DNA of 64,000 nucleotides from Orbilia blumenaviensis (taxonomy: Eukaryota > Ascomycota > Orbiliomycetes > Orbiliales > Orbiliaceae). Location of the stretch: the NCBI GenBank assembly GCA_036872755.1, contig JAVHNS010000006.1, positions 992,001-1,056,000 of the forward strand. Direction: 5' to 3'. A program made the position numbers and the translations under genes. Within the stretch, counting starts at the first letter, position 1. The number at the start of each line of letters is the position of its first letter. The notes under the pieces are model-generated. The model made no database searches, was not told the DNA's origin, and saw only the letters and a program-made list of their open reading frames with translations. Positions 48,620 to 59,294 of this stretch are shown here, piece by piece.

Positions 48620-51119
48620 CTAATCGATTTCCATCGGCGCAGGCTCCTCCTCCTCCTTCTCCTCTTCCTCCTCCTCCTCCTCCTCCTCCTCTTGCGTTAG
48701 CATTTCTGTAAGGCTTGGATATCGTCGTGAACGCACAAATGGCATCCCGCCCAAAGATATTAGGCTACCTCCAGATGATATCGATGAGCCGGATGCCCTA
48801 GAGGCTAATGGTATCTGAGTGGACCCCAGACCAGATGTGCTTCTGTACAATGCAGCCCTTTGAAGTCGTTGTTGTGCCCAGTCCACACTCTGGCTGCTGC
48901 TGGGGCGTGCTCCGTGATCTGATACAAGGAACGGTTCGGTTCGTTCTTGGGCTGGCGTATCATGGGCATCAGGGACCTCAATACCGGCGGGACCATACAA
49001 TAATAGATTTTTAGTTTGTCCTCCTGGTCGGTCTGGGGATTGAGAGTTTTCATCTGGAGTCTTGCCGCTGTTTCCCCCCACTGCATTTTCAAATTCATTG
49101 CTTCCCCCCCGTTCCTTACGAGGCCTCTCCGAATTAATCTCTGGGCTAGGCGCTGACGTGACTGTGGTCGACACTTGCCCCTGCAACCGTTCTGAAATAT
49201 ATATATATTCGTCTTCGTTTTGCCCTAATTTAATACTCCGTGAAAGGAAGAGGAGTAGTTCCAATGCGTTCTCTTGCGGTGTCCTAAATCGGCTTTCTCG
49301 GGCTAATGAAATATCGGGAAATCTTGTGGTGTACCAGCATTTAATGCCCGAAATCAGGTTTTTCCATGTTTCATTGAGACTAGAATATTTGATCTTTGTT
49401 GTGTGGTACAGCATAAGAATCAGGTGATGGCTCTGAGTAACTATGCCTAGGTGTGCCGCAATAATAAACTGGGCGGAAAAGGTTTCCGCGTTCGACAAGA
49501 TAGCAGCCAAACAGGCTTCATCCCGCATAGCCATTGCAATATGGATAGCCGTGAGAGGCGGGTTGGCGAGGTTAGATACGGCCGGAGACAGAGTAAAGAT
49601 TGAAGATATGGGGTTTGGCGATTCTGCGGTTATCCAAGGAGTAATATTTGTTGCTTCACGCAGTATGAAAGCCGCTGCATCCGGATACAATAGCGCATAC
49701 ATAAGCGGTGTCATTTTGAGAGGATCCCCCACAGATTGCAACTGCAGCTTTAATATTTCGACTGACGAGGGACTTATCATTGAGCCCCAGATAGGAATAC
49801 CTTGATCAGAAGACACTTCAATGAGCTCGTAGAAAGCCAAGTGCCCCAGATCCCCAGATGCATAACGTCTGATAGCATATGTGATTGGTGGTTGTGCAAA
49901 ACAATCCTCACAAGTAAAGATAGTTTCCGGTAACCCAAATCTTAGCGCCCTTTTTGCCGCTGAGCAGGTGTATTTGTGAATATTCGCTACGCCACCGTCC
50001 TCTACCGCGAGATGTATAGGCGATTTGTAATCCAGATTAAAATGATCAATGATCTCAGCATTTCTTGCCGCGCTTATTAATTGCGAGAGCTCATTCTCGC
50101 TAAGCAAGAGGCGGAGATACCGGTTTAAAAGGGGGTCGATTCGTGCATAAATGTTTCTGACATCGTGGCAACGCCGGAAGCATACGTCACAACAACGCCG
50201 AACTTCCTCGATCACGGCGTACAACCCGTGAAGACATTTATCCGAGACAGCTCTTAGTGTCTTGTAAAGCTGTGTTGCCTCAGCCTCGGTTATCGGGCTA
50301 TTTGCCGTTTTATTTCAAGTGGTCTCCTCTACTGGATTGGTAGTGGGCGTGATACCTTTTATCCAGCGAAATAGAAGGCCTGCAGTCCGATCTAACAAAG
50401 CAGCCTCTGGAACCTGGATTACTAGCAAGTTAGAGTTGGTTACTGTGCCATAATCAATCTGAATGTGGTGGTCCTGGTAGGAAACTTTGCCCGCGCTGAG
50501 TTGAGATAGGAAGTACGCTTCAGCACCCTGCCCTTTCATAGCTTGCCGCAAAATTATAGTTGAGGCCTCCTGTTTTGTCTCCGCAAGTACTCGTTCTATT
50601 TGACGAGATACCTCGGACTTTAGAATTTTACTCCAGGTGCACGTATCTATATGTTCCAGAGGGGGAGATTCCCGAAGGCCAGTCCAAAGGTAGTACAGAC
50701 AATCAAGCTCTGCAACACTAGTCGGAAGGGCACCATGGTGAGCTTTTTACCAGAATACAGGACACTCTTAACGATTTTATTCGGTTTTAGTACTCGTTTT
50801 CAACAAGATGAATCCGAGAAATTGGCTAAATTTGATTTACGACTTACATGTCTTTGGTACTTCGAATATCGATTTTCTTGAGGTAGGTAGCACGCTCGTC
50901 GGCAGATATACTATCGAACTCTCTCTTGCTTACAAACGGGGAGCATAGGAATCCCGACTTCACACAAAGGTCACATCGTTCCGGCCATTCACGAATATCG
51001 GGATTGCACTAGGCGAAATAGAACGTGTTAGTACCAATGCAATAGGTATGGGGCCCTCATTTTGGTGGAATTTATTCTACCTTCTTCCTCGATATCTTAC
51101 ATTGCACGCATGTTGGCAT
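48620..51119 (-). CDS. Cysteine-cluster plus ankyrin-type protein
   Basis: Exons 51119-51081, 51008-50848, 50717-50333 and 50284-48620 give 749 residues. The first 39-nt exon encodes MPTCVQCKISRKK. Exon 2 continues it as CNPDIREWPERCDLC and GFLCS, so the N-terminus reads C-x2-C-x6-C ... C-x2-C-x5-C. This cysteine pattern resembles a fungal Zn(II)2Cys6-like cluster found at the start of several ankyrin proteins, and should bind zinc. A second Cys-rich patch (RRCCDVCFRRC) opens exon 4. The middle carries ankyrin-like units (YKSPIHLAVEDGG, MTPLMYALLYPDAAAF, PPLTAIHIAMAMRDEACLAA). The tail is low-complexity and ends in a run of about 20 Glu/Lys residues before PAPMEID. Exons 1-3 were joined by phase and by the cysteine pattern; exon 1 is the least certain. 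Confidence 0.78.
48644..48693. repeat. GAG/CTC trinucleotide run coding for poly-Glu
   Basis: A near-continuous CTC/CTT run on the plus strand. On the minus strand it encodes the acidic tail of the ankyrin-type protein. Length is likely to vary between strains. Confidence 0.9.
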
Positions 51120-53934
51120 TTTCAGGTAGATGGCGGACTGGTCGTTAGCCTCGGTGTTAGAGGATAAATAGTCGTGATATCGAGGCTCGTAGGTTGAATG
51201 AGTCTCGTCGATAAGGAGCTCTTGCTATTCGTGAAAGTCCTGAAATATTAACCAAGGCGCCTGAGACCAGCTTAACTAGATGTAATTCTCCCAGATCGTA
51301 TGAAGCGGAAACAATATAGCTAGATAATGACAATATATAGCAGGGCTGATAGATTTCGACACGTTGAATCGATGACCCCACATGCACACCAAGCCTAGAT
51401 TCTTGGAGTACTCGAGTCCAGGACGATAAAAGGTATCTATGCCTAATATCAATTTTCCAAATATCGACGAGGCTCAGATACAAAAAAAAAAAAACGAGTC
51501 TACACTACAGAAAACAGGTCCGATGTGACCATGGTACCAATAGAAAGGTTGGAAGTGAGGTTGGAAGTGCTAAAACATAAAATGAAATGGACTCAGACTA
51601 GGGAGTCATCGCACATTATATAGCAGAGTGTGTTGTATTTAGACTTAGCTTTATGAATTCGGTTTGTTCAGAATACTAACCATACGCTTGGCGAAAGAAC
51701 TAAATCTCTAGTTGAAAGTTGTGCAATTTGTGAAGTGCTGGTATAGTTATCCTGTGGTCTTCGTCTTGCTCGCGTGAAGACCCATGCCTGCCTTCCCATG
51801 TTAATGTTGGCGCAAACATTCGTCGCTAAAAAAAGCAAGCTCCAGCCGCAATACATGGGTAAAACCCTGCGAAAGGGCAGGTCGCGGGCAGGTTAACTTA
51901 CTGGTTGGAGGTTACGAGGCTGGTTGAGCCAGCAAGAGCAGAGCTTAATTGATTCAAATTACCAATAGCTTCGCAAGCAGGCAGTTTTCGGAACTCTCAG
52001 GGTCCGACTTTTGTAAGTCGGAACCTCGTGCGGGGGTTCGAGGCAAAATCTGATTGGCCGCGACTTCAGCCATCGCTGGCCAAAAGTGTGGTTCTGGCCA
52101 ATAAGATGCACAGCCCTCAGCCCAACGCGGGGAGATGTCGACCCGACATCACTTATCATGATGCATGCGATTGCATGAGCCAAGCGCAACCAAGCCAGCA
52201 CGCGCACGACTACATCGCCGTAGATTCTTTCTGAGGTGTGTCTGTACATGAGGACCTGCCCGGCTTTGAGCCTGGGCATTTCAGCTCCAAAGAACGGCGT
52301 TAAATGGCAGGAAATATCGTACTCAGCTGGCATCATATCAGTCCACAGCTGTATACTCCAAAATTGATTAGCCCACTAGTGTATTTAATAAGGCTGGAAA
52401 CAATCCTATACATTTGCAATCCCCGTGCGGTCAAATTTACGCGTGGGTAGCTACAAACTTTGTGGACATCATCTCGCAGGCCTAGCGAAAACTACGGCGC
52501 CGAAGTAAAGGGTCGAAAAGCTAGTAGGTAGGTAGTTTCTCTTGACACTACCTGCATAAGATCGATGGTGTGCGCCACCGTGTCGCTGTCGACTGTATTG
52601 CCTAAAAGGATATATATTTATGTCTAAAAAAAGTTAGTACCTAGAACCCATCTGACTAGTAAAATCCATTGAATTGTAACGGCGCAAAAATATCAGCCTG
52701 GTATCTTTTGACTAATTGGGTACATAGATATCATAGACACCATCAGGCGCGTGGATGCCGTGTTTGGGGTTCAATTCCGGCCTATGGGTCAAATTTAGGA
52801 ATCGTAAGGCGGTATTTAGACTATAATGAATCTATTTGTGTTCATCCGCGAGTTATACCAATGTCAGGTGAATAAAAGATAGGAGTTGATAGTGTGATAA
52901 AGAGAACGCGGTGGTAAGTTGTAGTATGCAAAGCCGTAAAACTGAGAGTGACTTAATTTATTCTTCGGCTACCGATCCCTTCATTATATATCCTATTTAC
53001 TTGTGTAAATTTTATAGTTTCTGGCGCTAACTATAGCTAAAATGACCCAAAAATGCTATATTATAATTATGCAATCGGAAAAGGTAAGGCGGGAAATCTG
53101 TGTACTCGTGCACTGCTACCCCCCACCAACACGAACGATAGGCACGCAGCCTTTCCAACTCCATCCCTATGGCCTATAGGGCTTGAGCGATTACCTTGAT
53201 TCAAGTATATTTTCACATTTTACATGGAGTATGGATAATAAATCGATATTGATTTGGGCTTGGGGACTTCTGGGCGTCGAGATAAGCAATCCCAAGATTC
53301 CCAAGCCAAGGCTACGCGCGTCTTAGAATCATATCTCCAAATTAGATATTTAGACTCGAAGAGCCAAGGGACTAATGTTCCATATCATCATAGAGGCTTT
53401 AACATTCCCTAGAGATCTCTTGGATCTGGGTAATCCATCCGCAACTCGGGCCGGCGGTGCCTCGACCGATTGCTAGATCGAGTACGCCGCTTCCGATACA
53501 ATAGTGTTACTGGTGCACTCGTTTAAGTTTAAAGTTGACATTTTGCCATCGCACCCGGCGCTGAGCTTAAAGTAACGGCAACTAACCTAGTGTCGGCATG
53601 GTGGTCAAAGGCTAGGTTGGCCTAAATTCGTCGGTTCGGGTATGCTGCACTATTTTGGTTGACAATGCAACATAATCAACGCAACGTGGTAGGCTGCAGT
53701 ATAAGACTGCCATCCCCACCCATCGAGAATTGAGATTTTTTTGGGATTGCGGAATTTGGGAGAATTCGAGCTTTGGGAATAGGATACAAGCCTTTGTCAT
53801 TCATTTTTTTTTATCCAAGTGGACATCTGTTGATTCGTCTCTCTTTTGTTGATATTTCCACGACTGCGGTGATCAACAGCCCAGATATCCTATTTTTGAA
53901 TTACATCCACATTCTTTTCAATACCCCAGAAATC
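51120..53934. other. 2.8-kb intergenic region, no gene seen
   Basis: Short frames only. A T-arm-like sequence at about 52770-52786 does not fold into a tRNA. The final part must hold the promoter of the heptad-repeat gene. Confidence 0.5.
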
Positions 53935-54600
53935 ATGCATTTGCCTTCTGTTCTTGTTGGTGCTGTTAGCTTTGCGAGGTATGGATTCCATTCCCACCGT
54001 TACGGAAACTGGTCTGTATATAGCCCTCGTCTAACCATTCTACTGTTGTGATCTAGCATTGCTCTCGCCGCCCCACAGCTACCGCTTACGACGCCCGCAC
54101 CTGCGTGCCCTTACACCAAAACCCACAAGTGGACGTTCAATCTAACACCCGTTGTCAAAGAATACTCCGCATATGCAACTAAATACGTTACAATCGACTG
54201 TCACGGTTGTTCTGAGGTCGTTGAGCAATCGCTGTTTATCAAACCAGGAGGTGGATATACAGTAAGTAATCCTTTTCCCCAAGTTTATTATGTTCACATT
54301 TTGAAGAAGGCATTTTATTAATATTTTTTTCTTCTCTTTCCAATACAGACTAAAGCTAAACATACGAGAACTATCAAGGCTCAGCCAGACGTTACAGGTA
54401 CTAAGAGGGTGCTAGTTTGCAGGACTGGAACTCCTACGGCTGGGGAACGAGCTAAGGAAGCCAAGCCGATGCCCAAGAAACTCAGCTGGGGGGCTGCCCG
54501 AAAAGAAGCAGCCTCTAAAGAGAAGGAAGCGGCCTCTAAAGAGAAGGAAGAGGCTTCTAAAGAGAAAGAAGCGGCTCCTAAAGAGAAGGAAACACGGTAA
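53935..54600 (+). CDS. Small secreted protein with C-terminal KEAASKE-type heptads
   Basis: Exons 53935-53978, 54057-54261 and 54349-54600 give 166 residues. A signal peptide (MHLPSVLVGAVSFASIALAA) is followed by a 90-residue domain with PACPYTKTHKW, VTIDCHGCSEVV, KPGGGYT and VLVCRTGT. Its four or five cysteines could form disulphide bridges. The C-terminal 35 residues consist of four 7-residue units (EAASKEK, EAASKEK, EEASKEK, EAAPKEK), then ETR. They come from a 21-nt tandem repeat and should form a charged amphipathic helix. The domain is of a kind often seen in fungal secreted proteins without known function. Both introns have GT-AG ends and phases agree. Effector or wall-protein roles are possible, neither shown. 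Confidence 0.85.
54505..54588 (+). repeat. Four tandem 21-bp repeats encoding Lys/Glu heptads
   Basis: Units 54505-54525, 54526-54546, 54547-54567 and 54568-54588, differing at a few bases. Each keeps a TCTAAAGAGAA-like core (CCTAAAGAGAA in the last). They encode EAASKEK and variants. Synonymous and replacement differences suggest the copies are not brand new. Confidence 0.9.
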
Positions 54601-54882
54601 TGCGGAGAAATAGTGTGTAGTGCCAAAAGAAACATAGTCACTCTGCTGCAGGGTTCAGCTGGCGCTCTTTTATCATCTGAATAGACAGATGTACTCCTTC
54701 ATATATAAATTGCTACCTGAATTAAAATTTTATATATATTTAGTAAAAATATATATAATGATATTACATTGACGGTTTGTTGTTCTGATAACATTAATTG
54801 AGTGATGTATGGCGTGTGGTATAACGCAAAATGAAAGAAAGGGTATGATGGTAGCGTGAACCGCACTCGCGAAAACAAAATT

Positions 54883-56055
54883 TTAGTTGTTAAACGGTGA
54901 AGGGTTGTCGCAAGGCCCCTTCCCAACTGAGCCGGGTGGGTTACCATAGATAGTAGCACCCACACCATTGGGACATCTTGCAGATGGCGGATTTGGGTAT
55001 CCAGACGCGGGAACCGATAAGAGAAGGCAAGTTCCGGGACCGTTAAAATTCAAGACACTGTTTATAAATTAAAGTTAGAAAATCTTGGGTACTCAATCGC
55101 AGGCCTATTGTAGGCAGCCGTAGGTAGGACGATATTAGGGGATGGATTAGGACATACTATGCTACGCAGCCGGGTGTTACATAGCACCTCAAACAACAAT
55201 TTGGTACGCTAAGAATCCCAACCGGATTTGTGAGGAGATTGACACTTAAATCAACGGGTCGCAGTCCATTGTATGTCACAATATTTTTGCAGAGATCCGG
55301 GTAAGGTACGGTGATGGTAGTAGTAGATGCCGGCCCTGGTACGGTCACTGTAGCCACAGTATTGGTCACACTAACAGTAGCATCAGTTATCGTAGTCGCG
55401 AGTGTCTCCGCGGTGACAGTATGAGTTAACGTGCTATAAGTAGTGGTAGTCGTGATGGTTAAGGTTTGAGTTGGAGCCGGAAGGGTAACAGTATTGGGCA
55501 CAGATACACCAATACAAGCGCAAGCGCTGGTAAACCGAACTTGTCCAGAGCACGGAGAGGCGAATGCGGGGATTGTAGCGCTAGGGCCTGATGTTCTCTT
55601 TTTGAGAGCAAGTTCGAAGGAAGTGCTTGTGAGGGTTGTCCCGGGAAGTGTTTCTGTCCCCGTCTCTTCAATCACGGAGGTATAGGTCTCGAAGAAACTA
55701 TTAACTCGGGTAGTATAGATGGTCTCTTGGGCCACTTCGGAAACTGCATGGTACTGGGTTACAGTTCTAGAAACCATAATTAGTTTATTTTGTCTCCAAT
55801 GATATATATAACACGACTTACACGGTAGGCAAAGTAACTGTTTTCTGAATGTACGCGGAACAGGCAACCGAGGCGGAAGCAAGTCTTGAGGTTGCCCGGA
55901 TAGCTTGATAAGTTCGAATGTATATGTTAATGGACTTATCATCGTGAGAGAATATTAAAGTACTTGCCCCTTAAACAATTGTCTGCACTACAACCACTGG
56001 TCGCGAAACCTCCACCGATTAGGCCACAGAAGGCCAGTAGTAACCCAATTCTCAT
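54883..56055 (-). CDS. Secreted Thr-rich protein with C-terminal PAN/apple-like domain
   Basis: Exons 56055-55968, 55903-55822, 55766-55158 and 55057-54883 give 317 residues. It begins with a signal peptide (MRIGLLLAFCGLIGGGFA), then CSADNCLRAIRATSR, a short motif shared by many secreted fungal proteins. A Thr/Val-rich region of repeated TVT and TTT motifs follows (residues ~55-225). It is probably O-glycosylated. Near the C-terminus comes a disulphide-type domain (DLCKNIVTY ... SVPNCCLRCYVTPGCVAYV ... GTCLLL) with the spacing of PAN/apple folds. Intron 1 begins with GCAAGT: it is a GC-AG intron, needed for the signal peptide to join the rest. Adhesion or carbohydrate binding is the usual guess for such proteins; nothing here proves it. 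Confidence 0.85.
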
Positions 56056-57389
56056 TTTAGGTTAGATATATATGAGAAACTTCTGTTGTAAAATTTTTAA
56101 GCTACGCGTGCGAAGTAGCAGGCTATGCGGAAATTTCAAATTGTATTCGACGGACCTATTGCAATTGTAACAGGAAAGGACTGGAGAGCTTGGACTATCT
56201 ATATATACTGTATTGTGCGCTTTCCCACCCCGACTGTGCGGTCAATCATTGGATCCATGAATGTATAGGAACACAGGGGTTATTCAGCCCTGCAGGCATT
56301 AGTTTTGTGGGCTGATACCAATATCTTTGCGAGCGATCCAAATCAGGGCTATATAACCAAGTCTTATTATTATCATTAACTATTATTTCACCCTTTTGCA
56401 AAATCGCCGCTCGCAGGGCGATTGGAAATGTACAAACTTTACAGGCCTGTTCAGCCGCGCTGAAAAAAATAAATCTTTGCAGAACACCTGCTTGGCGCCA
56501 TCAAATATGTTAGTCTATAAATGCATGGATTAATTATTAGAGGCGCGAGTGGCGAGCGTGGTGGCTTTTTTATGGGATGGTCTCATGATCGCCACGTAGG
56601 AAAGTGTGTTTACAGGTTTTAATGTTCGGGTGGTGGTTGATGTATGATTTTTGTTTCTTATCTTTGGTTCTGGTGCCAAATCTAGATCGTTACGCTTCAA
56701 GTTCGATTTCATGTAAAACCCCGTTTGAATCTTTAGAAGAGTACCCTAAACGAAGGAGGAGAAGAGGACAGCTTGTAGGGAATATTCGAAATCAAAGGAC
56801 CAAGAGATCTTTCTTCCAACGCCGACACGCTGCGCAGCCGTGGCGTCCTTGGAACAAAGCTTAATTTAGCGCACACAAGCTAAGTAATCAAAATCTATAA
56901 TGATTGCCCGGCATTTACCATTAATGCAAGCAAGATTTCGATGTGACTAGCGCACTTTCGGAATCACAGTGCAGCCCGGAGCTCTATGCACGAGGACTAT
57001 AAGTCCATGCGCCAAATTAATGATCAGCTGAACCTTGATTTCGGCTGGGCCACTAACAGCACAGCCAATCCTATGCAACTGCGCGAACAAGGGAAACGTG
57101 CATCTTGTTCGATCGCAGGTTCCCATCGGTATCTAAAATTCATGGATCTTAGAATGGCGGGCTGCATGTGCGTAAAATATAGGGGTTTGAATCCTTGTAG
57201 CAACTTGAACGATCTATGCTTTGATCGTCGATTCTATTATCATTCGGACAAGTAATATACACCATTAGAACGCTAATCACACCAAACGCCGGATTCCCCC
57301 TTCAATCTATAGCTTGACAACCTGCCGCGCAGAATCTACTTCTCACAAAGTTAGGATAGCGAAATATTCATATGGAAAGAACTAAATGT
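56056..57389. other. Intergenic, no gene seen
   Basis: Short frames only. It contains the promoter of the PAN-like gene and the 3' region of the TRAF-like gene. Confidence 0.55.
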
Positions 57390-58620
57390 CTACAACATAC
57401 CACTCATTCTTCTCGCGTCTCCGCTGACGCTACTCCCCGCAACGCTTCTGGCTCCACCTGCACCAGCTCCGCCCGTCCCAGTCTCTCTCCTGCTCGCTAA
57501 AAGCCAATGTAACTGCATTCTGAGACCATTGATTGCCGCCCGGACACCTGTCATTTCGTCATTGTATCTCAGGCCCTCGTTGATCCGCGCCATATCTTGT
57601 TTAACATCTAATTCCCTGATCTGCACGTTCAGTCTTTCAAAGTCCGATCTCAGTTGTTCATATTCCGAGTAAAGGTGATATGTATAATCTTGCATTTCTG
57701 ATGTCATATCGCGTCCTGCGGAGTTAGCATCGTTGGGGTCGGATGAAGCCCCAGCAGACGATTGACTTGGCAATGGCCGAGGGGGTAGCAATAGGTCGAG
57801 CTTTTGGCGAATCGCTTTATTCTCTAGTTCGAGTGTTTCTATCCGTTCCGTGTGTAGCTGGAGTATCGGAGTGAGAGCAACGAAATGACAACCGGATAGA
57901 TGTTGGTCCAGTTCCGACCGACGAGACGAATAAGTGCATCCAAAATGCGACGCGGCGCAATCTATAACTTCAGCTGGACAAACTAGCTTATGATCTGCCA
58001 GCTCAGGGTTTGGGAACGATTCTGAGCAATAAGGACAATCCGAAGACAACTTCGGGCATTCCTTAGGATGCGACTACTGGCAGTTAGCGATTTCACTATC
58101 CATTTACCTAAGTAAAGAAGTTGCTCACTTCAAGATCAAGCTTTCTCATTACTCCCTGGCAGAATGCACACTCTACTTCCTCATGCACACACTCCTCTTC
58201 AGCCTCTCTCCTCTCTACCATGCCATCACATCCATCTTTTACACACTTCACTGTTGCATATCCGCAATCCTCTCTAACATGTGATTCTACCAGCCACCTC
58301 GCACAAGTTGTAGGACAACCCTTTTCCCGGTTTGGACACAGTACTACTAAATCGTTCACCAGGTTCGCAATCATAATCGGAGCCGGTGTGACATCATCGT
58401 GATTCAACGGCTTTCGGTCGACGGGACATGTTAACGAGCGTTCCAGCGAAAGAGATATGCATGCCGAACAGAAGGTGTGCAAGCATTGTGTTTGGACCGG
58501 CGTTATCAATGGGGAATGACAGATCGGACACAACAGATTCGCGGACGGAGAAGTGAGGTAATCGAGTGCTCGGAGGTCGACGGATTGGAGCGAGCTTCTG
58601 GTTGATCGCGGGGGTGCCAT
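57390..58620 (-). CDS. RING plus TRAF-type zinc-finger protein
   Basis: Exons 58620-58129 and 58073-57390 give 391 residues. The RING is at residues ~29-73 (LLCPICHSPLITPVQTQCLHTFC, then C...LTCPVDRKPL). TRAF-type fingers follow, with CPNREKGCPTTC, HVREDCGYATVKC, C.FCQ and, across the intron, HPKECP, DCPYCSESF and CAASHFGCTY. Next is a coiled-coil segment (IETLELENKAIRQKLDLL, ~230-290). No MATH/TRAF-C domain is seen. By family it should be an E3 ubiquitin ligase; its substrates are unknown. The intron (phase 0) joins DLE to SHPKECP. At the end the reading stops inside AGTGGTATGTTGTAG, which also looks like a splice donor, so a further small exon is possible. Confidence 0.88.
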
Positions 58621-59294
58621 TGTACGTGTACCAGTGGAAGTATACAGTTCCGGATACCTAGGAGGGAAAGCCCCAGGTAGATAAAGTACTGGGGCTAATT
58701 ATAGCGTGTGGGTGAAATCCGGGGTTTGGAGAGCTACATGGTGAATTGGATAGAACTCGGGTGGATGGAGGAAGGCCGCATTGAAGATGCGCCAACGCGG
58801 CGCCACAAATTACAAGCCACCGATGCTATGTGGCTTTGTTTTAGTGCAACGCAGAATATCCAACACGCCTCATGGAATGCACGATTTGTCTCGTTGGTAC
58901 CAGACAACACGGTGGGCGCAACCCCAAACGTTCGCAACTCCCGAATAAAGAGAAAAGAGAACTAGGTGTCCATTAAATTGCAGTTGCTTTCTCGCGATAT
59001 ATAGTATTGGGTCTTAAGTCCCAGCCACATACAACCATGCAATGAACATATAGAGATATATAGAGTCTAAGTTGGTCTCGTAAACCAGCCTCAACGAGGC
59101 AGAACCGTCTAAAAATATTCGCTACGTATATTCGAAAAGATGGGTTTATAAAAACTAAGATATAGACTATAAAAAATAATATAAAAGGCTAGCTAGATAC
59201 AAAACTAAACAATATATATGTGGTGGTACAAAGTGTTACTAAATTAATTAATACTCTATCCGATATAAGATACTCGTAGTAAGTTCGTGGAGTG
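58621..59294. other. Intergenic
   Basis: Promoter of the RING/TRAF gene and the 3' region of the next gene on the minus strand. Nothing else seen. Confidence 0.6.

Noticed and set aside
52765..52795. GGGGTTCAATTCCGGC resembles a tRNA T-arm
   Set aside because: The arms on both sides of TTCAATT pair at only two positions, and I could not fit D-arm, anticodon arm and acceptor stem upstream.
57165..57200. GGGGTTTGAATCCTTG, a second T-arm-like sequence
   Set aside because: The loop is out of register and no cloverleaf could be drawn around it.
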